The translations under genes and the position numbers were made by a program. A DNA stretch of 6,141 nucleotides, taken from contig JASBSE010000246.1 of assembly GCA_030149115.1 (NCBI GenBank), positions 1 through 6,141 on the forward strand. Reading direction: 5' to 3'. How positions within the stretch are numbered: position 1 is the stretch's first letter; each line of letters begins with the position of its first letter. Of the stretch, positions 1 to 5,108 are shown piece by piece. Source of the DNA: Winogradskyella sp. GTDB taxonomy: Bacteria; Bacteroidota; Bacteroidia; Flavobacteriales; Flavobacteriaceae. The notes beneath the pieces were generated by a model, which was not told the origin of the DNA, did no database searches, and was given only the letters and a program-made list of their open reading frames with translations.

Positions 1-114
1 AAGAACACGATATTTTATTAATGCTTCTTCAGAAAAATAATTGCCTAAAGCTTCTACTTTAGATCTGTACCTACCATCTATTGGTGAAATTGCGCTAAGT
101 GCTGTAAGTGCCAT
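1..114 (-). CDS. purB: adenylosuccinate lyase, N-terminal 38 codons only (cut by window edge)
   Basis: Reading leftward from an ATG at 114-112, the frame stays open to the window edge and gives a 38-residue N-terminus beginning MALTALSAISPIDGRY. That matches the start of PurB proteins: the family opens with a Leu/Thr-rich stretch, then (A/V)SP(I/V)DGRY, then a conserved FSEEALIKYRV-type segment, which is seen here at residues 28-37. Adenylosuccinate lyase is a cytoplasmic homotetramer that removes fumarate from SAICAR and from adenylosuccinate in purine synthesis. The catalytic domain lies outside the window, so intactness cannot be judged. It sits 89 bp downstream of the HEAT-repeat gene on the same strand, but that gap carries promoter-like boxes, so it may have its own promoter. 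The family call is secure; the gene is partial only because the window ends. Confidence 0.93.
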   Translation of the reverse strand, partial: MALTALSAISPIDGRYRSKVEALGNYFSEEALIKYRVL

Positions 115-137
115 TTAAGTTGATTTTTAAGAAGCAT

Positions 138-180
138 CAAAGATAGCAAAGTTAGGCTGAAGCACGAAAGTACTCTGCAA
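138..180 (-). promoter_or_regulatory. candidate Bacteroidota-type promoter(s) for purB
   Basis: Two perfect TAnnTTTG boxes (the Bacteroidota -7 consensus) lie back to back on the minus strand: TATCTTTG at 145-138 and TAACTTTG at 154-147. The first has a TTTC (3/4 match to the -33 TTTG) at 169-166 with a 20-nt spacer. The second has a TTG at 180-178 with a 23-nt spacer. Transcription from the first box would begin roughly 15-20 nt before the purB ATG. The boxes are seen directly; promoter function is inferred. Confidence 0.45.
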
Positions 181-203
181 GAAGTTTTTTGTAATAAGAG
201 ATT

Positions 204-773
204 TTATTTTTTTGAATTTATTTTTTTGAGAATATGCCTTGCTCTGGCTTTAAAACCTGAGCTTTGCATTTGAAAATCGCGCTCTAAAATTATGGCAAGT
301 TCTGGGTGAATCCAATCGTACTCAGTGCCTAACAAATATAACGAATTCATAGAGTAGGCTTTAGGTGCAATTTTTTCGTCATTAATCATCCAATCAAAAC
401 AAGCAGCGATTATTTTTTCTTTGTGCGTTTCACTAAGATGTTGTTTTATTTTGGTATCAGATTTCCCGTAGTAAGCAGTTATTAAATATTCACAGATTTT
501 AGCCATAGGTCGTACTGCAGGATCTAGATGTACTTTTGAAATGTTTTGTGTAAAGGTATCTAAATGTGGAATGATAGCTTCAAGGTTTTCACCACACATA
601 AACTCAAACACCCAAGCTGCTCTGCACGAAATTTTATCGTCAACATCAAACAAAATCTTCAGAAGTGGTTTTACTAAGTCTGGCTGGTTTAAAACCAAAT
701 TTGCATAATACAAGCGCTTTTTCCGCGAGTGGTTAACGTAATTTAATTCTTTATAAAGTTGCTCTTTTGTCAA
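204..773 (-). CDS. HEAT-repeat-like helical protein, 189 aa, TTG start
   Basis: A cytoplasmic, all-helical protein with no signal peptide or membrane segment. Successive amphipathic helix pairs resemble HEAT/ARM repeats: about residues 34-75 (SCRAAWVFEFMCGENLEAII, then a paired helix), 84-101 (DPAVRPMAKICEYLITAYY), 117-163 (including KAYSMNSLYLLG) and 172-186 (KARARHILKKI). Such folds usually serve as binding scaffolds; the partner is unknown. The start is TTG at 773-771, because an in-frame TAG lies nine codons upstream and no ATG occurs before residue 59. An ATT two codons earlier is the only other near-start. It is immediately upstream of purB on the same strand. From memory, homologues of this gene are sometimes named adenylosuccinate lyase in databases, probably through this neighbourhood; the sequence has no lyase motifs, so that name should not be copied. 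Gene reality is likely; function unknown. Confidence 0.82.
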   Translation of the reverse strand: MTKEQLYKELNYVNHSRKKRLYYANLVLNQPDLVKPLLKILFDVDDKISCRAAWVFEFMCGENLEAIIPHLDTFTQNISKVHLDPAVRPMAKICEYLITAYYGKSDTKIKQHLSETHKEKIIAACFDWMINDEKIAPKAYSMNSLYLLGTEYDWIHPELAIILERDFQMQSSGFKARARHILKKINSKK

Positions 774-812
774 TTTAATTTCGCTAAATTTAGATTTCTA
801 AAATAATCAAAA

Positions 813-1286
813 ATGAAAATCCTTAAAAAACTCTTACTGTTAATTTTAGTAGTCTTTATAATTGCTCAATTTTTTGGACCAGAAAAGAACGAAGGAGATA
901 TTGCTACTGTAGATGCCTTTATTGAAGATACGAATCCTCCTAAAGATGTTCAGGTAATTTTAAAAAATGCATGTTTTGATTGCCATAGTGACCACACACG
1001 ATATCCATGGTACAATAATATTACACCTATAAATTACTGGTTAGCAAGTCATGTTGAGGATGGTAAAAAACATTTTGATGTCTCTAAGTGGAACGATTAT
1101 TCTGATAAGAAAAAAGACCATAAGTTAGAAGAACTTGCAGAAGAAGTAGAAGAAGGCCACATGCCATTACCAAGCTACACTTGGACGCATAGCGATGCTA
1201 AGCTAAGTAAAGAACAGATTGAAGCTGTTGAAGAATGGGTGAAAATGGCACGCATTAAGTACGTTTTTTTAAAAGACCCACAATAA
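813..1286 (+). CDS. membrane-anchored mono-heme c-type protein (Haem_bd family), 157 aa
   Basis: Residues 3-21 form a hydrophobic, uncleaved-looking signal anchor (KKLLLLILVVFIIAQFF), placing the rest in the periplasm. A single c-type heme site is visible as C54-F-D-C57-H58, followed by SDHTRYPWY, a context typical of the Haem_bd family (Pfam PF14376). Met117 in GHMPLPSYTWTH is the natural candidate for the distal heme ligand (inference). The helical C-terminal half (about residues 104-148) is acidic and ends in EEWVKMAR. The likely role is electron transfer or heme sensing at the inner membrane; the partner is unknown. Haem_bd proteins can be linked to cytochrome c peroxidases, but none is in this window. 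The ATG at 813 is the natural start, with no good Shine-Dalgarno site. It is divergent from the HEAT-like gene with only 39 bp between, and 59 bp upstream of the glycosyltransferase, with which it could be co-transcribed. Confidence 0.88.
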   Translation: MKILKKLLLLILVVFIIAQFFGPEKNEGDIATVDAFIEDTNPPKDVQVILKNACFDCHSDHTRYPWYNNITPINYWLASHVEDGKKHFDVSKWNDYSDKKKDHKLEELAEEVEEGHMPLPSYTWTHSDAKLSKEQIEAVEEWVKMARIKYVFLKDPQ

Positions 1287-1335
1287 TAAAAAGCATCAGT
1301 TCAAGTGAAATTCAATAGCATTTTGTATCGAGAAC

Positions 1336-1339
1336 AAGG
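1336..1339 (+). promoter_or_regulatory. AAGG ribosome-binding site of the glycosyltransferase gene
   Basis: AAGG sits six bases before the ATG at 1346, in a window where most starts lack a Shine-Dalgarno motif. It supports choosing this ATG. Confidence 0.4.
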
Positions 1340-1345
1340 TTTTTT

Positions 1346-2578
1346 ATGAGCAAAAAACTATTAATTGTTGGTTTTGTTTGGCCAGAACCTAAAAGTTCTG
1401 CTGCTGGTAGTAGAATGCTACAGTTAATTGAGCAATTTCTCAATCAGAATTTTGAAATTACTTTTGCCTGTGCTGCCAAAACTTCTGATAACACCTATGA
1501 TTTATCTCAAATAGGTGTAAATACGCAAACCATACTTTTAAATGATGCCTCTTTTGATGATTTTGTAAGCAAACTACATCCAGATGTTGTGCTTTTTGAC
1601 CGATTTATGGTAGAAGAGCAATATGGTTGGCGCGTGGCTGAGCATTGTCCAAAGGCTTTACGTGTTTTAGATACAGAGGATTTTCATGGTTTACGAAAGG
1701 CTAGGGAACAAGCTTTAAAAGCAGGCGTTGAGGTCACAATTGAACACTTACAAAATGATACCACTAAACGTGAAATTGCCAGCATCTACCGTTGCGATTT
1801 AAGTTTGATAATCTCAGAAGCAGAAGTAGATATTTTAAACCAACAATTTAAGATAGATGAAAGCTTACTTTGCTATTTGCCATTCTTATTAGAGCCAACA
1901 GAAGAAGAAAAGATAAGCGGTTTACCTTCTTTTGAAGAACGACAACATTTCATAACCATTGGTAACTTTTTGCATCCGCCAAACTATGATGCAGTATTGT
2001 ATCTAAAGCAAGTTATTTGGCCTTTAATACGCAAACAACTTCCCAAAGCCGAATTGCATATTTATGGTGCTTACAAATCTCAAAAAATAATACAACTGCA
2101 TAAAGAAAAGGACGGTTTTTTAATAAAAGGATTTGCTGATGATGTGAATGATGTGATGCAACAATCTATAGTTTGTTTGGCACCATTACGTTTTGGTGCA
2201 GGGTTAAAAGGCAAACTAGTAGACGCTATGCAAAATGGTACACCTTGTGTTATGTCTGGTATAGCAGCCGAAGGTATGTTTGGAGAACTAGAGCTCAACG
2301 GTTTTATAGAAAACCATCCAGAGCCTTTTGCTCAAAAGGCAATAGAACTTTATACAAATGCAAAAGTTTGGAAAGACAAACAAAACAACGGTTTTAAAGT
2401 TTTAAATCTGCGTTTTGATAAAGCTAATTTTAAAGATGAGTTTGCACAAAAAATGGAAAGCCTTAGTAAAGGTTTAAAAAACCATCGTCAAAATAATTTT
2501 ATTGGTCATATACTGCAACATCAGACTTTGCAAAGTACTAAGTATTTGAGTAAATGGATTGCCGAGAAGAATAGGTGA
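1346..2578 (+). CDS. GT4-type (GT-B fold) glycosyltransferase, 410 aa
   Basis: A cytoplasmic glycosyltransferase with the two Rossmann domains of the GT-B fold. The N-terminal acceptor domain starts at once with strand KKLLIVGFVWPEP and the loop SSAAGSRM (residues 17-24), which resembles the glycine-rich loop of GT4 enzymes. VLDTEDFHGLR (107-117) is in the domain cleft region. The C-terminal nucleotide-sugar domain begins near FITIGNFLHPPNYDA (202-216), followed by AELHIYGA (235-242). It then has the donor-site block LRFGAGLKGKLVDAMQNGTPCV (281-302), the usual hallmark of the Glyco_trans_1_4 group. The classical E-x7-E pair is represented only by D293 at the second position. A basic tail follows residue 375. 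Length fits the family. Donor and acceptor sugars cannot be read; a role in surface polysaccharide or protein glycosylation is a guess, since no wza/wzy-type genes are near. The ATG has an AAGG Shine-Dalgarno site. The 3' end meets a convergent gene after 7 bp. Confidence 0.9.
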   Translation: MSKKLLIVGFVWPEPKSSAAGSRMLQLIEQFLNQNFEITFACAAKTSDNTYDLSQIGVNTQTILLNDASFDDFVSKLHPDVVLFDRFMVEEQYGWRVAEHCPKALRVLDTEDFHGLRKAREQALKAGVEVTIEHLQNDTTKREIASIYRCDLSLIISEAEVDILNQQFKIDESLLCYLPFLLEPTEEEKISGLPSFEERQHFITIGNFLHPPNYDAVLYLKQVIWPLIRKQLPKAELHIYGAYKSQKIIQLHKEKDGFLIKGFADDVNDVMQQSIVCLAPLRFGAGLKGKLVDAMQNGTPCVMSGIAAEGMFGELELNGFIENHPEPFAQKAIELYTNAKVWKDKQNNGFKVLNLRFDKANFKDEFAQKMESLSKGLKNHRQNNFIGHILQHQTLQSTKYLSKWIAEKNR

Positions 2579-2585
2579 GATTTCG

Positions 2586-2996
2586 TTATTCGTTTATCTT
2601 ACAGTTGTGTTCTTCAAATATTTTTACCATTCTGGTTTGTATACGTTCTTTTTCCGATTCAGTTAACTGACTTGATAAACCATCTAAAATCTGGTTACTT
2701 ATATTAGGATTATATAGATACCGAATGGTATATCTATCTTCTGAAATTCCAATAATTTCAGCAGGTTCTTTAAGGTAAATTAAGTCTACCTTAAAAGGCA
2801 TATTATTAAAGTCTTCGACAATTTGTTTTGTGACATTGTCTGAAAAATATGAAGTAGAAAATTTCGAAAATATTTGATTCCATCCTGAAGAACTACAATT
2901 ATAATTAATTGAGCCAATTTCACTTGAATTTTCATTAACTCCGTAGCATGAGATAAATAAGGAAACAACAAAAAAAGCTCTCAGTTTAGATTTCAT
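2586..2996 (-). CDS. probable lipoprotein of unknown function, 136 aa
   Basis: Not recognised. The N-terminus MKSKLRAFFVVSLFISC has a basic start, a hydrophobic core and a cysteine at residue 17 in F-I-S-C. This is a slightly relaxed lipobox of the kind accepted in Bacteroidota, so a lipid-anchored envelope protein is likely. After a Ser/Asn-rich linker comes a compact domain: amphipathic helix at 40-65, strands around KVDLIYL (69-75) and YTIRYLYN (89-96), then a charged helix TESEKERIQTRMVKIFEEH (112-130). Two further cysteines (34 and 132) could form a disulfide. It lies 12 bp downstream of the 178-aa gene on the same strand, so the two are probably co-transcribed and may work together. It converges on the glycosyltransferase with no room for a terminator. 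Gene reality is well supported by length, signal and spacing; function is not. Confidence 0.7.
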   Translation of the reverse strand: MKSKLRAFFVVSLFISCYGVNENSSEIGSINYNCSSSGWNQIFSKFSTSYFSDNVTKQIVEDFNNMPFKVDLIYLKEPAEIIGISEDRYTIRYLYNPNISNQILDGLSSQLTESEKERIQTRMVKIFEEHNCKINE

Positions 2997-3008
2997 CTTA
3001 ATAGTTTA

Positions 3009-3545
3009 CTATTTCTTTATTTGGTATCTATTTATTAGTGAGTCAATTAATAACTTGTGAAAGCTAATTAAAGATTCTACACTCTCAATCTTGCCTTCAT
3101 ACTTTAGTGAAAGTCTTGTAGCGATTGAATAGTTTTTTTTAGCAATAGTTCCCTTAGTACTAATTTCGAAAGCTGTGTTCTTGAAAAGAATATTTAGATT
3201 TGATTTTATAATTGAGGTCTCTATTTCTTTTTTTAAAGATGGACTAGAAGAGACTATTTTCCAACTATGTTTTTTTAATAGAACTAACTTAGTAAAAGGG
3301 TCAAATGTTTTAATTTCAAAAGGATCTGGCTTCTGAAGATTAGGGATTTCTATTAGGTACTGAGCGGTATCAGAATTTCCAAAGTCGTACACAATATTCA
3401 TAAGAACATTGCGATATGTTATTTTTAGATTGTATTTTGAAATATGAACAAATGAGCCAATTTCTCCATCTACCTTGAATGATTTATGATTGAACTCACC
3501 GTTGTTCTTTTCACAAATTCGTTTTAATTCAAGTTCAACATTCAT
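3009..3545 (-). CDS. hypothetical protein, 178 aa, probably cytoplasmic
   Basis: Not recognised. There is no signal peptide or membrane helix. The predicted order is an N-terminal helix (residues 2-14), a run of alternating strands (about 30-70, including LKITYRNVLMNIVYDFG and QYLIEIPN), a central part with FEIKTFDPFTKLVLLKKHSWKIVSSSPSLKKEIETSIIKSNL (76-117), further strands (IATRLSLKYEG), and a closing helix SVESLISFHKLLIDSLINRY (155-174). This is an alpha/beta pattern without a visible catalytic motif. The ATG at 3545 follows a 53-bp gap after the preceding gene. Its stop lies 12 bp before the start of the lipoprotein gene, so a two-gene operon is likely. Base composition is AT-rich like the rest of the block from 2586 to 5015. 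Confidence 0.68.
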   Translation of the reverse strand: MNVELELKRICEKNNGEFNHKSFKVDGEIGSFVHISKYNLKITYRNVLMNIVYDFGNSDTAQYLIEIPNLQKPDPFEIKTFDPFTKLVLLKKHSWKIVSSSPSLKKEIETSIIKSNLNILFKNTAFEISTKGTIAKKNYSIATRLSLKYEGKIESVESLISFHKLLIDSLINRYQIKK

Positions 3546-3598
3546 AATAATGGCTGAAGCTAAAGGTTAAATCCGTTTCAAAAATTTACTTACAAACT

Positions 3599-3982
3599 CT
3601 ATTTTTTCCTTTTTACAACACCATCACTAACAAAATCTGAGAAGTTTGAAGTTGCCGTAAACTTATAACCATCAGCAGTTGTTTCGGTAATTTCGACAAA
3701 AACAGTGTCGGTTTTTTTACCTCTAGGTAATGTATCTTCTCCTTTTATTACACTCCCGTTAAAAAGTGCGTATTTACAATCATTAATCCATATTAGGTCA
3801 AACCTGCTATGGATTCCTAATTTCTCAACTATTTCTTCTTGATGTGTTTCAGTTCTGATTAAAACAGAGCCTCCATAGCTTTCATCTTCTATTACAAATG
3901 TTCCTGTTTTGTAGTCGTTACAATCTTGAGGATTACTCAACACTAAGAATAATGCAACGATTGGTGTAAATAGTTTGCTCAT
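3599..3982 (-). CDS. small exported protein of unknown function, 127 aa
   Basis: The N-terminus MSKLFTPIVALFLVLS is a signal-peptide-like hydrophobic stretch. Cys21 in NPQDC does not sit in a proper lipobox, so secretion rather than lipidation is the cautious reading. The mature part opens with CNDYKTGTFVIED and continues as short strands (GGSVLIRTETHQEEIVE, RFDLIWINDCKYALF, TVFVEITETTADGYKFTAT), a small all-beta domain. Cys21 and Cys69 could pair. From memory this resembles a family widespread in Flavobacteriia whose members have carried the erroneous name DNA topoisomerase IV; nothing in this sequence supports a topoisomerase. The gene has a 183-bp leader gap on its 5' side that contains repeat copy A and a small hairpin (AACTG-TTTT-CAGTT, 4022-4035). 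A lone gene transcript or co-transcription with the 3009-3545 gene (53 bp downstream) are both possible. Confidence 0.72.
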   Translation of the reverse strand: MSKLFTPIVALFLVLSNPQDCNDYKTGTFVIEDESYGGSVLIRTETHQEEIVEKLGIHSRFDLIWINDCKYALFNGSVIKGEDTLPRGKKTDTVFVEITETTADGYKFTATSNFSDFVSDGVVKRKK

Positions 3983-4042
3983 GCTGTTATTTTAGTTGGT
4001 TTTATAAATTATATACTGCTGAACTGTTTTCAGTTGAAAAAC

Positions 4043-4095
4043 AACGAAGTTCAATGAAATTTTTAGAAAATCAAAAGAGTTATAAGGTTTTGTTG
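4043..4095 (+). repeat. 53-bp intergenic direct repeat, copy A
   Basis: This stretch matches 4929-4981 at 48 of 53 positions without gaps, in the same orientation. It begins AACGAAGTTC and ends AAGGTTTTGTTG. The flanks add closing arms: 4040-4051 (AACAACGAAGTT) can pair with 4086-4097 (GGTTTTGTTGTT) over 12 positions if G.T pairs are allowed. The repeat lies about 60 bp upstream of the 127-aa gene start and downstream of the 252-aa gene. Function is unknown. It may be a recombination site, a mobile repeat or a shared leader. Confidence 0.75.
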
Positions 4096-4173
4096 TTGCC
4101 CTAAGAAATTATCTATTAAAGTTAATGTCTTATTTAGAAGTGGTTGCATATCCCTGTTGGCAGCTTTACTCAT
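4063..4173 (-). CDS. possible 36-codon small protein overlapping the stop of the 252-aa gene
   Basis: An ATG at 4173-4171 overlaps the end of the upstream gene as ATGAGTAA, the classic geometry of translational coupling. The peptide starts MSKAANRDMQPLLNK and continues as one amphipathic, membrane-leaning helix to a TAA at 4065-4063. Its last eleven residues (from QQNLITLLIF back) are encoded by repeat copy A. Copy B would encode nearly the same end (QQNLITPLIF, stop), although an in-frame TAG lies just upstream there. It may be a real coupled micropeptide, the truncated head of a gene interrupted by the repeat, or chance. The tight overlap favours a closer look, but the short length gives little coding evidence. 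Confidence 0.25.
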   Translation of the reverse strand: MSKAANRDMQPLLNKTLTLIDNFLGQQQNLITLLIF

Positions 4174-4924
4174 AATCAACCATTCTTATGTCCTCACATT
4201 TGATATGTGTTGAAATAGTTTTAGAGCCAACTTTATTTAGTTCTATTACCTTTTTCCAAGTTCCGTAATCGTTTCTGTAAAGCGAGGTAAATCCAATCCC
4301 ATCACAGCGTCTTTTTTTAAATACTGAAACTAAAGCATACTTTTTATTCTGCGAAAATATTGGTTTAGAAAAGTGATAATATACTGTTTCCTCTGGATTG
4401 TTTTTGTCATCCATTTTCCAATTTTCAACAAAGTCAGCATAAAGTTTTTTATCGTTCCAAATTTTCTTTTTGTTCCACAACCACTTCTTTTTGATAATTA
4501 ATGTATATGGCTCTTTGTTTTCAACTAAACTGTCGTATACCTTATTGTCAATATTATATTTAACAAACTTTACTTTTTTTGTTTGAGGTGGTGATAAAAT
4601 TTCTGTGTAGTAGACTTCATCAGAAACATATTTCACTTTGTTTAATTTGAAGTGTCTCCAATCTATAGTATCATTTTTAGGCTCTGTGTAAAGAAAATCT
4701 TCTTTAAAGTTTTCATCAACCATTTTCAATTCTCGTATCTGATAATTTTGAAGGGAATCATTTATTTTCTCTTGCGTTATACTTCTTGGAACTAAAAAAT
4801 AATATTTAAAATTTTCTGGGATTTCGTCTTTAGCAACTTGATTAATTAAATTCTCTATATCCGATTTTTGACCAAATAAATTGAGAGTTGAAAAGATTGA
4901 TACTAGAAATAATATACGTTTCAT
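4166..4924 (-). CDS. secreted protein of unknown function, 252 aa
   Basis: Residues 1-19 (MKRILFLVSIFSTLNLFGQ) form a clear signal peptide with likely cleavage near G18-Q19, so the protein is exported. The mature part is rich in Lys, Asn and aromatics. It starts with a helix (SDIENLINQVAKDE), has a middle of charged strands, and a striking Lys/Trp-rich patch IIKKKWLWNKKKIWNDKK (143-160). The C-terminal part YYHFSKPIFSQNKKYALVSVFKKRRCDGIGFTSLYRNDYGTWKKV (182-226) has the look of a short beta-meander. I have the impression that many exported Flavobacteriia proteins share this S-K-P-I-F, Y-A-L-V, Cys-Gly, L-Y, W-x-K pattern, but I cannot name a family. The gene is flanked on both sides by copies of the 53-bp repeat; copy B ends only four bases before its ATG, so the repeat makes up the 5' leader. 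No Shine-Dalgarno site is seen. Confidence 0.75.
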   Translation of the reverse strand: MKRILFLVSIFSTLNLFGQKSDIENLINQVAKDEIPENFKYYFLVPRSITQEKINDSLQNYQIRELKMVDENFKEDFLYTEPKNDTIDWRHFKLNKVKYVSDEVYYTEILSPPQTKKVKFVKYNIDNKVYDSLVENKEPYTLIIKKKWLWNKKKIWNDKKLYADFVENWKMDDKNNPEETVYYHFSKPIFSQNKKYALVSVFKKRRCDGIGFTSLYRNDYGTWKKVIELNKVGSKTISTHIKCEDIRMVDYE

Positions 4925-4928
4925 AATT

Positions 4929-4981
4929 AACGAATTTCACTGAAATTTTCAGAAAATCAAAGGAGTAATAAGGTTTTGTTG
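4929..4981 (+). repeat. 53-bp intergenic direct repeat, copy B
   Basis: Second copy, 48/53 identical to 4043-4095. It contains three overlapping perfect palindromes with one-base centres: AATTTCA-C-TGAAATT (4933-4947), CTGAAA-T-TTTCAG (4940-4952) and ATTTTC-A-GAAAAT (4945-4957). Closing arms 4927-4934 and 4975-4982 pair over eight positions with two G.T pairs. On the minus strand it lies directly in front of the 252-aa gene, so in mRNA its hairpins would sit next to the start codon. Differences between the copies leave the outer closing arms pairable. Confidence 0.75.
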
Positions 4982-5012
4982 AAAGTACTAAGCCATGATG
5001 ATAAAATTTTAA

Positions 5013-5108
5013 CTAGATAGGTGACCAATAGAAGTCGTATATTCCATGATGGTCTAAAATAGATCTAAACTTTTCAGGGTCGTGATATAATTGTTTAAAT
5101 AAAAAAGC
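5013..5108 (-). pseudogene. possible C-terminal remnant of an unidentified gene
   Basis: Directly after the TAA of the 122-aa gene, and in the same frame, 30 codons stay open to a TAG at 5015-5013. They read ALFKQLYHDPEKFRSIL followed by DHHGIYDFYWSPI. The mix of Asp, His, Pro, Trp and Tyr looks like real protein rather than translated AT-rich spacer, which would give mostly Lys, Asn, Ile and Phe. No start codon of its own is available. It may be the tail left from a gene deleted at the edge of the repeat-bearing block, a C-terminal extension lost by a new stop in the upstream gene, or chance. The family is not recognised. Confidence 0.3.

Noticed and set aside
147..163. Nine-base match GGCTGAAGC shared by the purB leader and the spacer at 3552-3560
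   Set aside because: A match this short is expected by chance in 6 kb, and the flanks do not align.
766..798. TTTG plus TAGATTTC as a promoter for the heme-protein gene
   Set aside because: Spacing is acceptable but the -7 box lacks the final G and the leader would be only about 10 nt; kept as a remark, not a feature.
2080..2397. Open frames on both strands inside the glycosyltransferase region (minus 2080-2298, plus 2173-2397)
   Set aside because: They lie wholly within the well-supported glycosyltransferase gene, have unnatural composition (Ser/Pro/Cys- or Arg/Trp-rich) and no domain signal.
2786..2971. Minus-strand open frame in another register inside the 136-aa lipoprotein gene
   Set aside because: Fully contained in a gene with a better signal peptide and operon spacing; no independent support.
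2586..3545. Toxin-antitoxin or toxin-immunity pair for the two closely spaced genes
   Set aside because: Close spacing and sizes would allow it, but neither protein shows a toxin, antitoxin DNA-binding or immunity motif, and one is a probable lipoprotein.
3599..3982. Topoisomerase annotation for the 127-aa protein
   Set aside because: Small exported beta-rich protein with no nucleotide-binding or tyrosine active-site motif; the name would be a carry-over error.
4043..4981. CRISPR array or transposon ends
   Set aside because: Only two repeat copies 886 bp apart with a gene between; they are direct rather than inverted, and no transposase or cas gene is present.
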